DNA of 64,000 bases. It comes from Agriotes lineatus. Lineage: Eukaryota > Arthropoda > Insecta > Coleoptera > Elateridae. Location: contig OW679202.1 of the NCBI GenBank assembly GCA_940337035.1, positions 15,440,708 to 15,504,707 of the forward strand, in the 5' to 3' direction. The notes under the pieces were generated by a model. It worked only from the letters and a program-made list of their open reading frames with translations. It did not search any database and was not told the origin of the DNA. Numbering within the stretch: the first letter of the stretch is position 1; each line of letters opens with the position of its first letter. Below are positions 41,740 to 54,419 of this stretch, piece by piece. The position numbers and the translations under genes are program-made.

Positions 41740-42165
41740 CTATAATAATTTTATATGAAACGCTATGTTTTTGCTTCTGATCAAGTTCCTACCAGAATTG
41801 TGAGACCGGTGGCCATCATCGTCAACACAGATCCAGCAAACCGACCAAGGAAATATTGTAATGCTGTGTATATAGGTCAATATGGATATGGGGAGTACTT
41901 TGATTCATACGGCAGGCCCCCAAGCGGTTATCATTTAAAATTTTTACAGCAAAATGCAATCAGTTGGTCATAATCCAAAAATATTGCAAGATTTTAGCTC
42001 TAACGTTTGCGGAATATATTGTTTAATGTATCATATTTATATTTCAAAATGAATGATGTATCTATGTTAGATTTTGTAAATATGTCCTCACATAATTTAG
42101 TTTCTAATGACAATTATGTAAAAGCGTTATATTTTCAATACTTTACTTTAATAAACTTACTTAAT
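41740..42165 (+). pseudogene. Second adenain-like protease relic (different lineage)
   Basis: Frame 41,755-41,973: FASDQVPTRIVRPVAIIVNT, AVYIGQYGYGEYFDSYGRPP, KFLQQNAISWS. In the next frame, NPKILQDFSSNVCGIYCLMY and, in a third, DFVNMSSHNLVSNDNYVKAL. The FDSYG acidic motif and the VCG.YCL nucleophile region place it among adenovirus-type proteases. The catalytic His motif (usually H-W) reads KYCNAVYI, so His is lost. It is clearly not the same protease type as at 23.6-24.0 kb. Three frames make it dead. It lies about 0.3 kb beyond the right inverted arm. Confidence 0.65.
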
Positions 42166-42474
42166 GTTATTTAGAAAATAAAAACACAAATAGTTTGTAG
42201 TTAAGCATATTTTTTATTATTGCACACGAAATATTTAATAAATGTATTTTTACAACAATCCATTGTTTTATTTTTACAAAAATCAGACGCTTAAACCTAA
42301 CATGCAAATAAAACTAACATGCAATTAAATCTAACACGCAGTTAAAGTTAACGCAAATTGAACCAAAATATCGGAAAATTATTAAAAAAACGTAAGATTT
42401 GCAAAATCGTGAATAACATGCACAGAACATGTGTTGTTTTTATGAAAAGAAAAGAATAATATATCGAAAATCCG

Positions 42475-42592
42475 TTAGAAAAAGATAGTTTACGAACTAA
42501 TAAAATAACATTAGAAAAATACAGTTTACAAACTAATAAAATAACATTAGAAGAATACAGTTTACAAGCTTATAAAATAAAAGCCAAACATG
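42475..42592. repeat. Tandem ~39-bp repeats
   Basis: Three units of TTAGAARAATACAGTTTACAA with CTAATAAAATAACA between them. The final TTATAAAATAAAAGCCAAACATG recurs at about 42,737-42,760. Confidence 0.7.
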
Positions 42593-43367
42593 ACAATAAC
42601 GATACGTTCAACTTGTGGATTCAGGCAGTTGCCCCTACAACAAATATAAATACCGACGACGAATTTTATTTAACTTTGTTGAGTAATAGTTCCATGAACC
42701 AGTTTTGATCGATATAATGACAATTTCAGACGCTTTACTTATAAAATAAAAGCCAAACATGCCAATCTCGTGACAACTAGCGTCCAAAACCGACTTGGGG
42801 CCTACGCAAAAAGCTTTTTTTTAGTAAATAAATGCGATCGAGAGAGAACAGCTGCGATGAGCGAGTCGGAAGACTTCGGCGTGTCGTAATCAAATCCAGA
42901 AATGACCGCCGCGGATTTCGCGATTTAAAATAATTATTCACATGTGGTTAATTATCATATGTGTAAAATGAAATTTCTGTAATTAAAAGTAGGTAATTAT
43001 TATAGATCAAATTTTAAAATCGCGGCCCATCAATTTTTTTAATAGAATAAAAGCTATCTGAGCAGAGGTATTTCAGAAATATATTAAACTCAAATTTGTA
43101 ACTCGTTTTATATTTACGATCTGAATTTGCCTCTTGTCGCCGACAAGCCACGACCTGTTGGGCCGATTGATAAAAATAAAATAATTAATTCCATCAAAAC
43201 CACTTACGAAACCAGTTTTTTTAAATTATTATCAAATTTTTAAAACTATAGACGATGTAACTCCGCTGTTATAAATTATAATTTTCAAAAAATATTTACT
43301 TTAAAATATGGATTTGTGACGACACAAGAGTGAAATAGCATTCGCATAGACACCTTAAAGTCCGTAG

Positions 43368-43447
43368 CTCTCCGTGGTCTAGCGGCATACATCGATGCAG
43401 CCCGAATGTGGATACGAACGTAGAGGGTTCAAATCCGAGTCGGCCAG
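43368..43447 (+). tRNA. tRNA-like sequence (possible SINE head)
   Basis: A-box-like TGGTCTAGCGGCA and a perfect B-box GGTTCAAATCC lie at normal spacing. 5' CTCTCCG pairs 5/7 with 3' CGGCCAG. The anticodon arm is not well formed. It could be a tRNA pseudogene or the head of a tRNA-derived SINE, since sequence of unknown origin follows without a clear tail. Confidence 0.4.
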
Positions 43448-43769
43448 AAATTTTTTAAATTAAACATCCATTCTGTGAATGCAAGAGAGACAACCAACAC
43501 CCAATGAGCACAAGAGAGACAGATTTACCAATTGAAATTCAAAAACGGGCCCTAAATTAAAATTAAAACTGGCAGCCGAGAGAAGTTCGGGCGCAGAAAA
43601 CCAAGATGGCCGACCCCCGGGAAGTTTAAATTCAAAAAATTGAATTTAGAAAAAATCTGAAAAGATTTCAAATTCAAATATTCGCGCGAAAATTGAAATT
43701 AAAATGCCACCGCGTAACTCCGGAAGCAAATTAAAAATGGCTGCCGCGTAATTGAATCAGTAGCACATA

Positions 43770-43860
43770 TCAAAATTAATTGGATCAAACCGCGAAATTA
43801 ATTGGGTCAAAACGCGGAATTAAGTAAGTCAAACCGCGGATTTAATTCGCTATTTAATTA
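43770..43860. repeat. Short tandem repeats ~24 bp
   Basis: Four degenerate units of the form AATTAATTGGRTCAAAMCGCG lie in a row, ending CCGCGGATTTAATTCGC. Confidence 0.65.
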
Positions 43861-43899
43861 GGTCGATTAATTTAATCGTTTGATTGACAGGTGCTCTAG

Positions 43900-46800
43900 T
43901 TTAGTTGCCCGACTACTACTGGTGTGATAGTTCCGGCGTTAATAAAACAAAAAGAAGCATTGAATAAGAATTATTAAAGAGAAAAGTTGTCAGCACTATT
44001 TGTTAAGTTGCTAATTTAATTAAATGCTGCAGTTTAGATTTAATTACTGGAATAGTTCGCGTAAATTCTCTTCTTAGTAATTCTACTTCTTCTGTAGACC
44101 ATCCTAAAATAAAACCGTGATATTAGTAGTTCATTTAGTTTTTCCAAAGTACATACTTTTTTTAAGACCTTTTTTTTAAGGGAGCTTTTCATCATCGCTG
44201 CTTTTATCATTATCTATAATTAACGTAGAAATTATTATTGTGTACAAAATGCAATGCATAATTATAACAGTATTTTATACCATAACATGTTATAGTGACT
44301 ACTAAATTTTTTTTTAGTGAAAACTGTAAAAATATAATGGATTCGATAATAAATGACAAATTCGATGTCTGTTTTTTTCTCCATATTTTTTTTATCAGTA
44401 TCAAACAAACCAATGCAAGTAGCAAATTAAAGAATTCGAAATAAATAGAATTTATCAAGAAAAATTCAAAATTTGGGGTCTCACAGACCCAACCCGTTGG
44501 TTCGTGTTACTTTCAATCTGCCCATTGAATGGAGGTTAAAAGATATCCGAGACACCATGGCGGCTGAAGTATAACTTTTTCCACCCCGCCAACTTGCATT
44601 TACACTCAGGGGCACCTTTAAACAATTTCAAAAAAGTAAATTGCTTGTATTTACATAATAAACCTACGTTTTAGAACCTGACGTTTCTATGGCGTTTATG
44701 TATATTTTGATCTTAAAGTTATTTACTGCAAAGAATATGAACTATTTACTATGAATAGAAATGATGTATGAATACGCTTTTGTGATTACGATTTTGAATT
44801 TTTATACTTCCGACATCATGATTATTTAATTTCTAATTTAAAGCTTTTAAACTGCTAGTAAAATTTAATAATCTGTTGAAGAATTTTGAGATTCTTTTAA
44901 TAGGTAATTTAAAATTTGTGATATTGTTAATAATGATGTTTATAATGTTACAAATTAAAATTTAAGTAAAGGAATAATTTCTAGGTTGCTATACAAACAA
45001 TTCATTATTGTATGGCTGCAACTTGGCTATTTTTGATTATTTTATATAATATTAGCAAAGAGCATATAATGATAGATAATTTATTTATTAGTAATATTTT
45101 GCATTAATTTATATAATCGTAGTTTTTTGTATGTAAACTTCTAAATTAGCAAAATCGTTGGCTATTCTGAATGAACTTCTAATAAACTAATATTATTCGT
45201 TTAATGCAATTTAAACTTTCCAACCATAGTAAAACTTTAATAATTGTTTATAGAAAAATAACTTTTGTTGGCTAAAAATGCTAAATATTCACCAAATTTT
45301 ATTCCGCATTTAATTCTTACATGGTACCCAGATATTTAATTTTCGTCAGTGTCTTATATTATTTAGCAGTTAAAAAACTATATGTTTAGCAAAAATACAC
45401 AATGTTTACTATATTTTATACCACATTCAATTTTAAAAGTTAGCCAGATTTATAATTCTTGTTAGCCTAAATATCACTTCTAAGAAAAATCTATCATGTT
45501 TTATTAGGTCTCGTTTATAAATGGGGACATAGAAATAAGTCTGAAGAATTCTTGGAAATAAATCAATACACATATATAAAAATCCAACACAAAACAAAAA
45601 TGAAAATGAAACTTATTATGTCTTTTCATACGGCAATACACTGGTTACACTCACTGTAAAAGCTACCAAGCACAGTGTGAAGCCTGCAAGAAGTTTGTCT
45701 GGAAGCGACATGGAGAGATGCGCGAGTTTATTTCATTTTTGGAGTAACAGAATAATTATTTGACGCACAAGTAGTTTTTTCGAGAAAGACTAAATATAAA
45801 TGGATATTGAATATTTATTATGTACAGCAAGGACGCATAACTTGAGCGTTCTAAATTTGGTGAACATTTAGTAAAATCGATAGACATATGGAATTGAAAA
45901 TGTAAGCAATGGTAAAACAATACGCAACATAGCTATTTTAGTGGTGCTGTTTTCATTTTCCGAAGTATAATAATTTGGGTTTCATTGAGATTTTTTGATG
46001 TGCATTAAATTTTTTGGTGGACAGCGCTAGGGATGTATGGTTTAATTTGGTGTACATTACATTTGACCCCTTTTATTTTTGAAATTCGTTGATCAGCCAT
46101 AGGGAATGTTGTGTTATGTTGCTGAAATGAAGCCAGTTATACTGGGATAATTACGTATTTCTGCAATTTACTCACTCGAGGCCATCAGACATCTCTGGTT
46201 TTTTTCGTAGTGTCCTAATTGGTACGTTAGTACTCCTGTTTCGTTTCCGACCTTTTGGGGTTCAATTATCGCTTGCCAAGCACCTGGAGACGAGGGAAGT
46301 AAAAAGTGACAAAAGAATCACAAATGTAAGTTAAAAAACACGAACTAAAATAAAACTGGATGTGAGTACCTATAAGTGTATTGCAAGGTAAACTGGGTCA
46401 AGAGAAGCGGAGCTGGTATCAGCAGAGCGCTGCGCTGGCCAGCGAATTAAAAGAATTTAAAAAATCTAAAGTAACCATATCTTTAGATGATGATGAAGAA
46501 GAAGGAAAGGGACAGGGAGCTGGATACCAGCACGGCAACGGAAATTTTCGGAAGAAGTGAAAAGATAATCAGGTCACTAGACCAGAATAGACAACCAAAC
46601 CAAGAAAACGAAGTAAACATGGATGATATGGAAGTCATAGAAAAATGATGAAGAAAGTAATAATCAGTGTGTATACTAACTCACAATTTGAAAATTCCCT
46701 TACTTTTCCAGGTTTTCCAGGATTTTTCAATCAAAATTCCAGAAGATTTTTACATACATACATAGTCTAAAAGTAAATTTTTACGAGAGAGTAGAAAAAC

Positions 46801-48080
46801 AAGCAAGCTATTAAATAAACAAAGACAAGCATGTCTAACGTACATACACCTGCTGCCAAGAAGCTTCCCGTGCGGCACCTGATTTTGCGCAATTTCAACA
46901 TGCTTACTACGTTTACATGATGCTCTGGAAGCAAGACAAGTCAAGATAATCCGGTTACACGGTGGCTCTCAAATCAAATAAACTTTTGATAAAAGTATTT
47001 TGTCGTTTTAATTAATTTTCCCTGGCTGTTTTTATAAATTAAGCAAATTCCCTGACTTTTCCCTGGTTCTACAGTTAGAATGTAATTCATTGACTTTTCC
47101 AGGTTTTCCCTGTTTTCCAGAAAGTGTAGCCTGGTCTGGCTATTTTAATTTACTTTAGTTTAATTAAAATGTTTGTTACAATCACCGGAGTGAAACCGGC
47201 TCCCAGACAGCTCAGAAAAGCCAAAGCATCACTTATTAGTCTCAAGCTTGTTACCCAAGAAAGGAAAACAGAATAACTTTTCTAAACGTATAATAAGTTT
47301 TAACTAGATACATATCAAATTAAATTGTATTCAAAAGTCCGGAAATAAAATTATAATAACGTTTGTAATTCAAATAGTCCTCTTCTGGTAATGGGTCTCG
47401 CTCGCTGGGATTCGGGCCCTGTCAGTTATTTATAGACCGGGTTATACATTGAGTAGTTCACTTGACTCGTAGACAGCTCGTCAAAGTTGAAGGCTGTAAT
47501 GACACCTGATTAGCGTGGCTCGCGATTGACAGCGGAGCGTAAACATGAAGCTCGGTTCTGGACTCTTAATCGGACAAAATAATATTAAATAATGTGCATA
47601 CCTGATGCTATCGGCGTTATCGCGGTCTGCAGGTGTGTGGAATGTGGAGAGCTAGTGGACCGAGGATATCAGTTTATCTTCTTGAAGACCTTGAAGGTCC
47701 AGGTGAGCTGTGTCGTAATTAAATTTAAGCTCGGGCCTTGTAGACGGCAATTTGCCGGGAAACAGTGAATTTTGGCCCCGGCTTGCCGCTAATGTGCGGC
47801 GTGAAAATGACCCAAAAATAGGATTTTCGAAATTATTGATGCAGGCTCGTCTGGATGTCGTGCTTTCGTTGCGGCCACCTATAGGTTAGACTTTCTGAGG
47901 TGATCTTCAAGCCGCTTTCGCGTTACGTCCCCCAAGTCGTAATCAATAGTTTCAAAGCCGACTAATTCAGAGTTTTGACTAGTGAGAATTAGTTTTTCGG
48001 ATCTAAAGTGTTTGCTGAGTGGCCTAGACCTGGTGAATTATTCGAGGTGGTTTGATCGGTAAAATCAGCAAATATTTCGG
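43900..48080. other. Long AT-rich stretch without recognisable genes
   Basis: No coding frame with family resemblance on either strand; the open frame 44,458-44,210 minus is a low-complexity hydrophobic run. Around 46,490-46,650 a plus-strand stretch (RELDTSTATEIFGRSEKI in one frame) may be a fragment of a retrotransposon ORF1. GC content rises at 47.4-48.4 kb without a gene I can name. Confidence 0.45.
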
Positions 48081-48084
48081 CAGC

Positions 48085-48192
48085 ATTCCCACCGGATAGC
48101 TCACAACGGAACCCTCCTGGTGAGAAGAAACAAGGAGGTAATTTTGGCAGGTTTCCCACCGGATAGCGCACAACGGAACCCTCCTGGTGAGA
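48085..48192. repeat. Two direct copies of a 43-bp repeat
   Basis: TTCCCACCGGATAGC followed by CACAACGGAACCCTCCTGGT occurs at 48,086 and 48,151, 65 bp apart with one or two differences. Confidence 0.8.
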
Positions 48193-48648
48193 CTAGGTGA
48201 GAGAGAAGGAGCAGGGTAATTCTAAGGAAATTCTCGAAGGGCCTGGAGGCCCTCCTGAGCGGAGTCAGATGAGGAAGAAGTTCGGAAAATATTCTGTTTT
48301 GAAATAGCTTCGAATCTGCTTTATATAGCCTGGGCTGGTATAATCAGCAGTTCAAGCCGGTTCGCTGAAGGAGGGAGTCCTTACTCTAGGTGCGCAGAGG
48401 AATCCATGGGTCTGTCCACGATGACGTCGCTTATAGATAGATAGATAGATATATATTTATTGAATATAACCTACAATAGACAAAAATAAACGAAACTAAT
48501 ATAAATTTGTACCACTATTACTAATTTATTACTAATTTGTAGTTACATATATTCAAAAGGAGAAAGATCAGCATTGCCGTTTTTCAGTTTCACCTTAACA
48601 TAGAAAAAAAAAACTTAATATGTATATAAAATTACACAGTGTAATGTG

Positions 48649-51530
48649 CTACGACGATGTACTGTCCTGAATGTCGAGCAATTTAGTTTTAAATGCTTTT
48701 TGAAACTGAGTAACAGAAGGACTAAAAAATATTTCCATAAAGGAATTAATTAGTTTTGGCGCTACATATTCAAAGCTACTCTCAAATTTATAGGTGTTAT
48801 GCTGGGGAATTGTAAACAGTTCTCTGTACCTTAAACTAATAGTGCTTCTATTTATTACACAGCGTTTAATAAGAAAATTAAGTAAGTATGTTGGTTCTTC
48901 CGACTGTAAAATATTGTATAATAGAGTTCCATATAAAAGTGTAAATCTATTTTCAAATTTTAATATACTTAATCTATTATAATATGGCGTTACATGATCT
49001 CTGTAAGGTATCACAAAGGAGTATCTTAAACAACAGTTTTGACCCACTTGCAGTTTGTTTTTCATATATTTAAGCCGTTAAGAAGTTATAATATACTGCG
49101 CTTCCATAGTCAAGATAACTGAGGACAATTGTATTTGTTAAGCTCCATTTAACATCTTGGATAAGAATATATTTATATCTCCACAACGTTTTTAGTTTCG
49201 CATAACATTCACTACACTTTTTGATGACATGCTTTTCAAATGTTAAATTTTTGTCTATAATTAGACCAAGATCTCGCGCACTTTCACTGACACTTATTAC
49301 CTTATCGCTCAGGATTATTTCTTTTTTCAAGATAAGATTAGACTTATTGATTAAAGCGTTTGAGCCTAGACACAAGACTATAGTTTTCTGGGGGTTAAGC
49401 CTTAATCCGTTTTTCTCTGACCACTCTTGTATACACTGTAAATTGAAGTTCAGTTCATCAATGAGGTCGTTAACGTGTTCTGGTGAACAAGATTTATAAA
49501 TTTGCGTGTCATCAGCGTATAGGTGTATATTCCACTGATATTATAAAATATTTGGAAGGTCCGCTGTAAAGAGTGTAAATAGTGTAGGAGCCAAAATGCT
49601 TCCTTGTGGAACTCCATATAGGACTGTAGATTCTTGTGATATATCGTTTTCAATCCTAACTACTTGACCTCTGTTGGCTAAATAGCTACTAAGCCAGCTC
49701 AATATTTGATTGTTAAATCTATAGTATCGTAATTTAGCCAATGGTAATTCTCGATTAATAACATCTAAGAGTACTAGATACGTTATTTCACAATTATCCA
49801 TATTTTTGGCTATATTTGTTGTTATTTTCATCATTGCCGTTGTAGTACTATATTTAGGTCTAAATCCTGATTGAGTATTTGGTAATAAATCGTTTTTATT
49901 AATATGCTGAATAATGTGACTATTAACAATTTTTTCCAACACCTTGGACATCGTAGGCAGAATACTGATTGGCCTAATATCTTTCAGTACCCTCGCTGTG
50001 CTAACTTTCGGCAATGGATTGATTATAGCCTTCTTCCATATCATAGGTGTGGTTCCAGTATCGAGTGAGAAGTTAATAATTCCAGTAAGCTCATTTTTGC
50101 AGAAAAGTAACACTAGTTTCAACATTTTTAGGTTAATATTGTCTATTCCAGTCGCATTAGATTTTAGTTGGGCAATGGTGTTTTCTACTTCTTCTACTGA
50201 TGTTTGACAGTTAAGTTGAGGTTCGTGGATATTGTCAAAGTAATTCTGTCGAAAAAATTTCAAGGTGTCGTCACTGATAGTGACATGTCCCTCGCTATTT
50301 ACCAAATATTCATTTATTAAAGTAGCATCTTTTATATCTTCTGCTATTACAGATGTTGGTTTAGCATGTATATTCCAAGAAGCGAATTTCTTCCATAGAG
50401 ATGTGGGTTTTTTGTACTCATTCGTATCTGATATTGAATAAACGCCTTCTTTTCATTTTTTATTGCCATCGATAAGTAATTTCTTAAATCTTTGTAGTAC
50501 TTTCGATCTTTTTCAAGTTTCGTCCTTGTGTACTTTTTGTGTGCCTTATTCTTCATATTAATGATCAGTTTTAATGTATCGGTAATGTAAGGCCGGTATT
50601 TGTGATATAGAGTAACAGTTTTTAACGGTGCGTGTTTGTTGAACAGTGTAAGAATTTCATTATTCAGATAATCCACTTTAGCATCTACATTTTTTAATTC
50701 TGCAATATATCGCCAGTTTACTATAGCTGCGTCGTTGTTAAATTGGTCCAGATCAAAATTTTTGTAGCATCTGTATGTTATTGTTGAAGGGGTGGGTTTC
50801 TCTATTGTATAATTTAGAACACAGTACGTTAGCATATGGTCGGTTACGTTTAATGGAAAATCTAGGTTTTCACATTCCATTACTTTAACTTTGTCACTGA
50901 CACACATAATATCAATTAAAGTTGCGGATTGATCAGTTATCCTTGTTGGGTTGCTTACAATTTGATTTAGATTAAATGAATTAATAAGGTCATAAAATTT
51001 TCGAGTGTAAGGTGATTCCTGGTTTAGTAAATCTGTATTTATATCTCCAACTAAGATAGTATCGTCGGTTGTCATTGTAATGTTTGATAAAGCAAGTTCA
51101 ATTTCACTGAGTCCAGCATTACTTACTTTTGGTATGTATACTGCTCCTAAAGCGACGTTAGTATTTTGCAATTTAATAGACTCTCAGATTTGCTCAGTGT
51201 TTTCTTTAGGTATAAATTCTGTATTTATTAGTTTATATTTTAAATTGGACTGAATATACCAGCATACTCCACCACCTCGTAGTTCTCGATCGGCTCGCAG
51301 TAAATCATATCCTTCTAATGTATCAAATGTGATGGAAAATCCGAAGGTAACCAAGTTTCCGATATTGCTATTAGATGAAAGTTATTATCTTGGATATATT
51401 CAGAAAATGTATCAAAACAAGAAATTAGAGATCTTATATTTATGTGACAAATACGAAGGAAAGTTATATCTTTTTTAAGTGATTTTGAGGGTTCAATGGT
51501 GGAAGAAATAATACTATTCAGTTTTTTTGG
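48649..51530 (-). pseudogene. CR1-like ORF2: endonuclease + reverse transcriptase, decayed
   Basis: The endonuclease N-terminus near 51,400 (LIAISETWLP) is interrupted. The frame 51,171-50,347 carries ILVGDINTDLL, PTRITDQSATLIDIMC and TDHMLTYC. The RT frame 50,305-49,541 has IRPISILPTMSKVLEKI, SGFRPKYSTTTAMM, LVLLDV then a short deletion removing the SKAFD part of motif A, and YGVPQGSILAP. The ADD-containing motif C and thumb lie in other frames (49,375-49,070), and the C-terminal region in 49,065-48,649. Damage to motif A alone would abolish polymerase activity. Confidence 0.75.
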
Positions 51531-51534
51531 TCAT

Positions 51535-52270
51535 TAATTTTAACAATTTTTGGGATACCATTTATGTATTTAATTGTTAAATGTTCTTCGCCCTGTTTTA
51601 GTCGATCGCTTAAAGATTTTCGCAAATCATCGAGGTATTTGCGCTGCAGGGGGGTTTGGTCAGGGGCAACACGTATGTTACTGATTTGTAGTAAAGCAGA
51701 TTTGTTTTTTAAGACATCTACAGCATCCTTTGGACTTTTAAGTATGGCCTTAATGGGTCGATTTTTTCCTTCAGTAAATTTGCCAAGTCGGTAAACCTTT
51801 ACTGAGCCAGTATCTACATTGGAGAGTTTTTTAATAACTTCGTTTACTTTTGTAATATCATGTGCAATACGGTTGTCTTTGTTCTAAGATGTGGATTCTT
51901 CAATATTGTACACAATTACATTGGAGGACCTTTTGTAGCGTTCGTTGACTTCACTGATTACCGATTCGATGTGGCCATGCAATGTCTGATCGGTAGTCAT
52001 GGACTTTTGTTTTAGTTCTTCTATCTCTGCTGTGAGTTTAGATAACATTACCTTTAATTCGGTGATTTCATTTTTGCTGGAAACGCAATTATCGCAATGA
52101 AATGTGGGCCGACGTTTATTATCACTCGAGCTAAGCAGCTGTGCATCAGAGCGTGATAGGCCGGAGCAGGTAGAATGCAATGGCAAGCGACACTTATCAC
52201 AGATACATATTATATCCTTTTCAGGAGTAAGCGGCTTATCACATGCACCAGAATTCTTTATCAGAGACAT
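51535..52270 (-). pseudogene. CR1-like ORF1: PHD finger + coiled coil + RRM, one stop
   Basis: Start at 52,270 (MSLIKNSGACDKPL). The N-terminal zinc finger (CICDKCRLPLHSTC, then FHCDNC) is PHD-like, followed by a coiled coil (ITELKVMLSKLTAEIEELKQ) and the RRM start RSSNVIVYNIEES. A single TAG at 51,884 interrupts the frame, which then stays open (VDTGSVKVYRLGKF, LQISNIRVAPDQTPLQRKY) to about 51,535. One nonsense mutation separates it from an intact ORF1. Confidence 0.75.
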
Positions 52271-52549
52271 GTTGGACTCACGTTGTTAACTATAGTATAC
52301 TAAACGAGATGAAAGTACAATTTAAAAAGTAGTTACCAGTTAATCTGCTAAAAAGACAGAGCACTGGAGCAGGCACGTCTGCACACACACATTATACATT
52401 TTTGATGTTTTCCGCGCGGACTAAAGCTGTAGCGCTCCGATTTATAACGTGAATTACGCCAGGGAGAGCGCGCAAATTAATTTTTAATTTAGAAATCGCG
52501 TTCGCGCTGGGCGAAACGTTACAAAAGTATACACCCTGAATATTTTTTT

Positions 52550-53345
52550 TAAACACGTATGAAAATAAAGAACCGAGAGCAGAGATCAGGAAAAAACAGC
52601 CGAGATGGGAAAAAAAGAAACTGCAATTAACAGAAAGGATACAAAAGTTAGAGAACACTATTAAAGTAGGCGATAAAGAAAAGCGAAAGTGCAATATTAT
52701 AATCAAAGGAATAACTGTGAACAAGAGAAAGAGGTAGCAATAAATAAGTTCCTAATCAGGAAATTAGGAATACAATAAAATGTTTAAAAAAGTGAACATC
52801 ATACGCAAGAAGAATCAGAAAATATGTAATTCATGTAAAGATGGAATCCTGGGACAAAGAACAACAGGTTATAAAAAATAAAAATCAGCTAAAGATGAAG
52901 AAGATATACATCGATGATGACATGACGTTAGCACAAAGAAACATGCGGACGCAAATCAGAAAAATAGGAAGAGAAAAAAAAGCAAAAAAAAACAAATTAA
53001 AGTATGATACAGGAAGATAACAATAAATGGGGTTTTATTTGAATGGGACAAATAAAGGGGGACAAAGATGTAGAAGTCAATATTCTAAAAAACTGAGAAA
53101 GCTGAAAACAGGAAAGGATAAAGAGAAGGCAATAGATGCAAAGATAACTGATATGAATACGGAAAAGGAAGACGCGAAAAAAACCGACGTCTCAAAATAG
53201 GAAACTTGAATATTAGAGGGATAAATGGTAAGGAAGCGAAAATAACAGGAAAAGTAGAAGAACCACAGCTCAGATATTTGGAAATTACAGAAATAAAAAG
53301 GAAGGAAGAAGGGGTACGTACAGCAGATAGCCAAAACCCCATGAA
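52550..53345 (+). pseudogene. Decayed L1/Tx1-like retrotransposon relic (ORF1 end, endonuclease start)
   Basis: Multi-frame traces of an L1-like element on the plus strand: NKNQLKMKKIYIDDDMTLAQ, typical of the ORF1 C-terminal domain, then at about 53,190 LKIGNLNIRGINGKE and LEITEIKRKEEG, matching the start of an apurinic-type endonuclease. The relic ends near 53,345. The minus-strand open frames over this stretch are mirror artefacts. Confidence 0.5.
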
Positions 53346-53627
53346 CTCCAAAAAAAACTACACCACAAGGTAGAAAGGCAAAGGATTAAGTAAGTATGAA
53401 CTGGAGTTCCGTGCGACCGAAAGTACAAATTTTGTCACAAACAGTCTGCATACAGTGAGGCAAGTCTTTTTGAATTGCGATTACACTCCCCCAACGTTAA
53501 CAGCATATCCACTTTTTCACTATTATTACTTCGACACGAAGTATTAAAATTCCCTCATATCGAAAACCACTCTGAGTCAAATATCTCTAAAATTTCGTGT
53601 CAACCGACTAATGAACCCACTACACCA

Positions 53628-53792
53628 TGAGCGTAACTTGGGGCATAACTTGGGGGGGGGGGCAAAATCAAGAATTCACAACATTTTTAAACCTAAATTG
53701 CAAAAAAATGCTGCACTTGCACTTTAAAATCAAAATGTTAGGGGGGCCATTGCCCCCCTTGACCCTCCCAAGTTACGCCTATGCACTACACC
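53628..53792. mobile_element. Short hAT-type MITE with GCGTAACTTGG ends
   Basis: GCGTAACTTGGGG at 53,632 is inverted as CTCCCAAGTTACGC ending at about 53,779. The interior is G/C runs and low complexity. The end motif resembles those of hAT-derived elements. Target duplications were not clear. Confidence 0.5.
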
Positions 53793-54024
53793 AAATCTCC
53801 GCCTCGGCTGTGCGGATCTTATGGTAAAGACCCCAGCCCACTAGATCCCTCCCTCGTATTGGAAGGTGCCTAAATGTGCTGTGCGGTGTAATTATGTTCG
53901 TATGTGTACACGATTCCGGTCGCCAGGAACCTTCCTGAAGTCTTGGATGATTTTATTTAAACTTTTTCAAGTCCTTTTGTCATAACGGTTTCTTAAGAAT
54001 CGCACACAACACATAGAAAGTTGA

Positions 54025-54105
54025 ATTGATTAGATTTGGGCCCCCTGAAGTTCAGGGCCCGGGGGCCGCTGCCCCCTTTGCCCCCTCGGTAGTTACGCCA
54101 CTGAT
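54025..54105. mobile_element. Solo end of a hAT-type element
   Basis: GC-rich block ending CCCCCTCGGTAGTTACGCCA and CTG at 54,102, i.e. the inverse of a CAGTGGCGTAACT-type hAT terminus. I see no matching other end nearby. Confidence 0.45.
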
Positions 54106-54199
54106 AACAAACAGCATTTTTGTACAGCATTCAACTGATTTCTTAAATACACTCATTAATAACACATTCAATTTGATAATAAACGCAAAGATAAGGTGC

Positions 54200-54410
54200 C
54201 GAAGTATTCTTGGAAAGCACCGAAGAGCGCGTTTCAATAGTTTTTATAACAAAAGACTGATTCATAACATTGAACTGTGAAGCGGAGTGAAGTGCGTATT
54301 GACAATTTTTATGATAAATAACTAGTTCATAACATTTCATTGTACTAGCCAACTAGCCAAACGGAGTGATGCTGAGTGTCGAAGTATTCTTGGAAAGCAC
54401 CGAAAGGCGC
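54200..54410. repeat. Direct repeat with CGAAGTATTCTTGGAAAGCA
   Basis: CGAAGTATTCTTGGAAAGCACCGA occurs at about 54,202 and 54,379. The intervening TTCATAACATT and AGTGAAGTGCG/AGTGATGCTGAG strings also recur, so a unit of about 175 bp is duplicated. Confidence 0.7.
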
Positions 54411-54419
54411 TTTTCTGGG

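Larger units (their letters stand above)
48435..52430 (-). mobile_element. CR1-like non-LTR retrotransposon, copy B (nearly full length)
   Basis: Minus-strand element of about 4.0 kb with ORF1 (52,270-51,535), ORF2 (about 51,530-48,649) and a 3' (ATCT)n tail at the left edge (48,435-48,455). The PHD-finger ORF1 followed by endonuclease and RT is the CR1-group plan. ORF2 is broken by stops and frameshifts. The 5' end near 52,430 is approximate. Confidence 0.8.

Noticed and set aside
44210..44458. Minus-strand hydrophobic frame in the AT-rich region
   Set aside because: A/T-driven Ile/Leu/Phe runs; no supporting context.
53077..53351. Two overlapping minus-strand frames that look like membrane proteins
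   Set aside because: Mirror images of the plus-strand Lys/Glu-rich L1-like relic; Phe/Leu/Ser runs are an artefact of the opposite strand.
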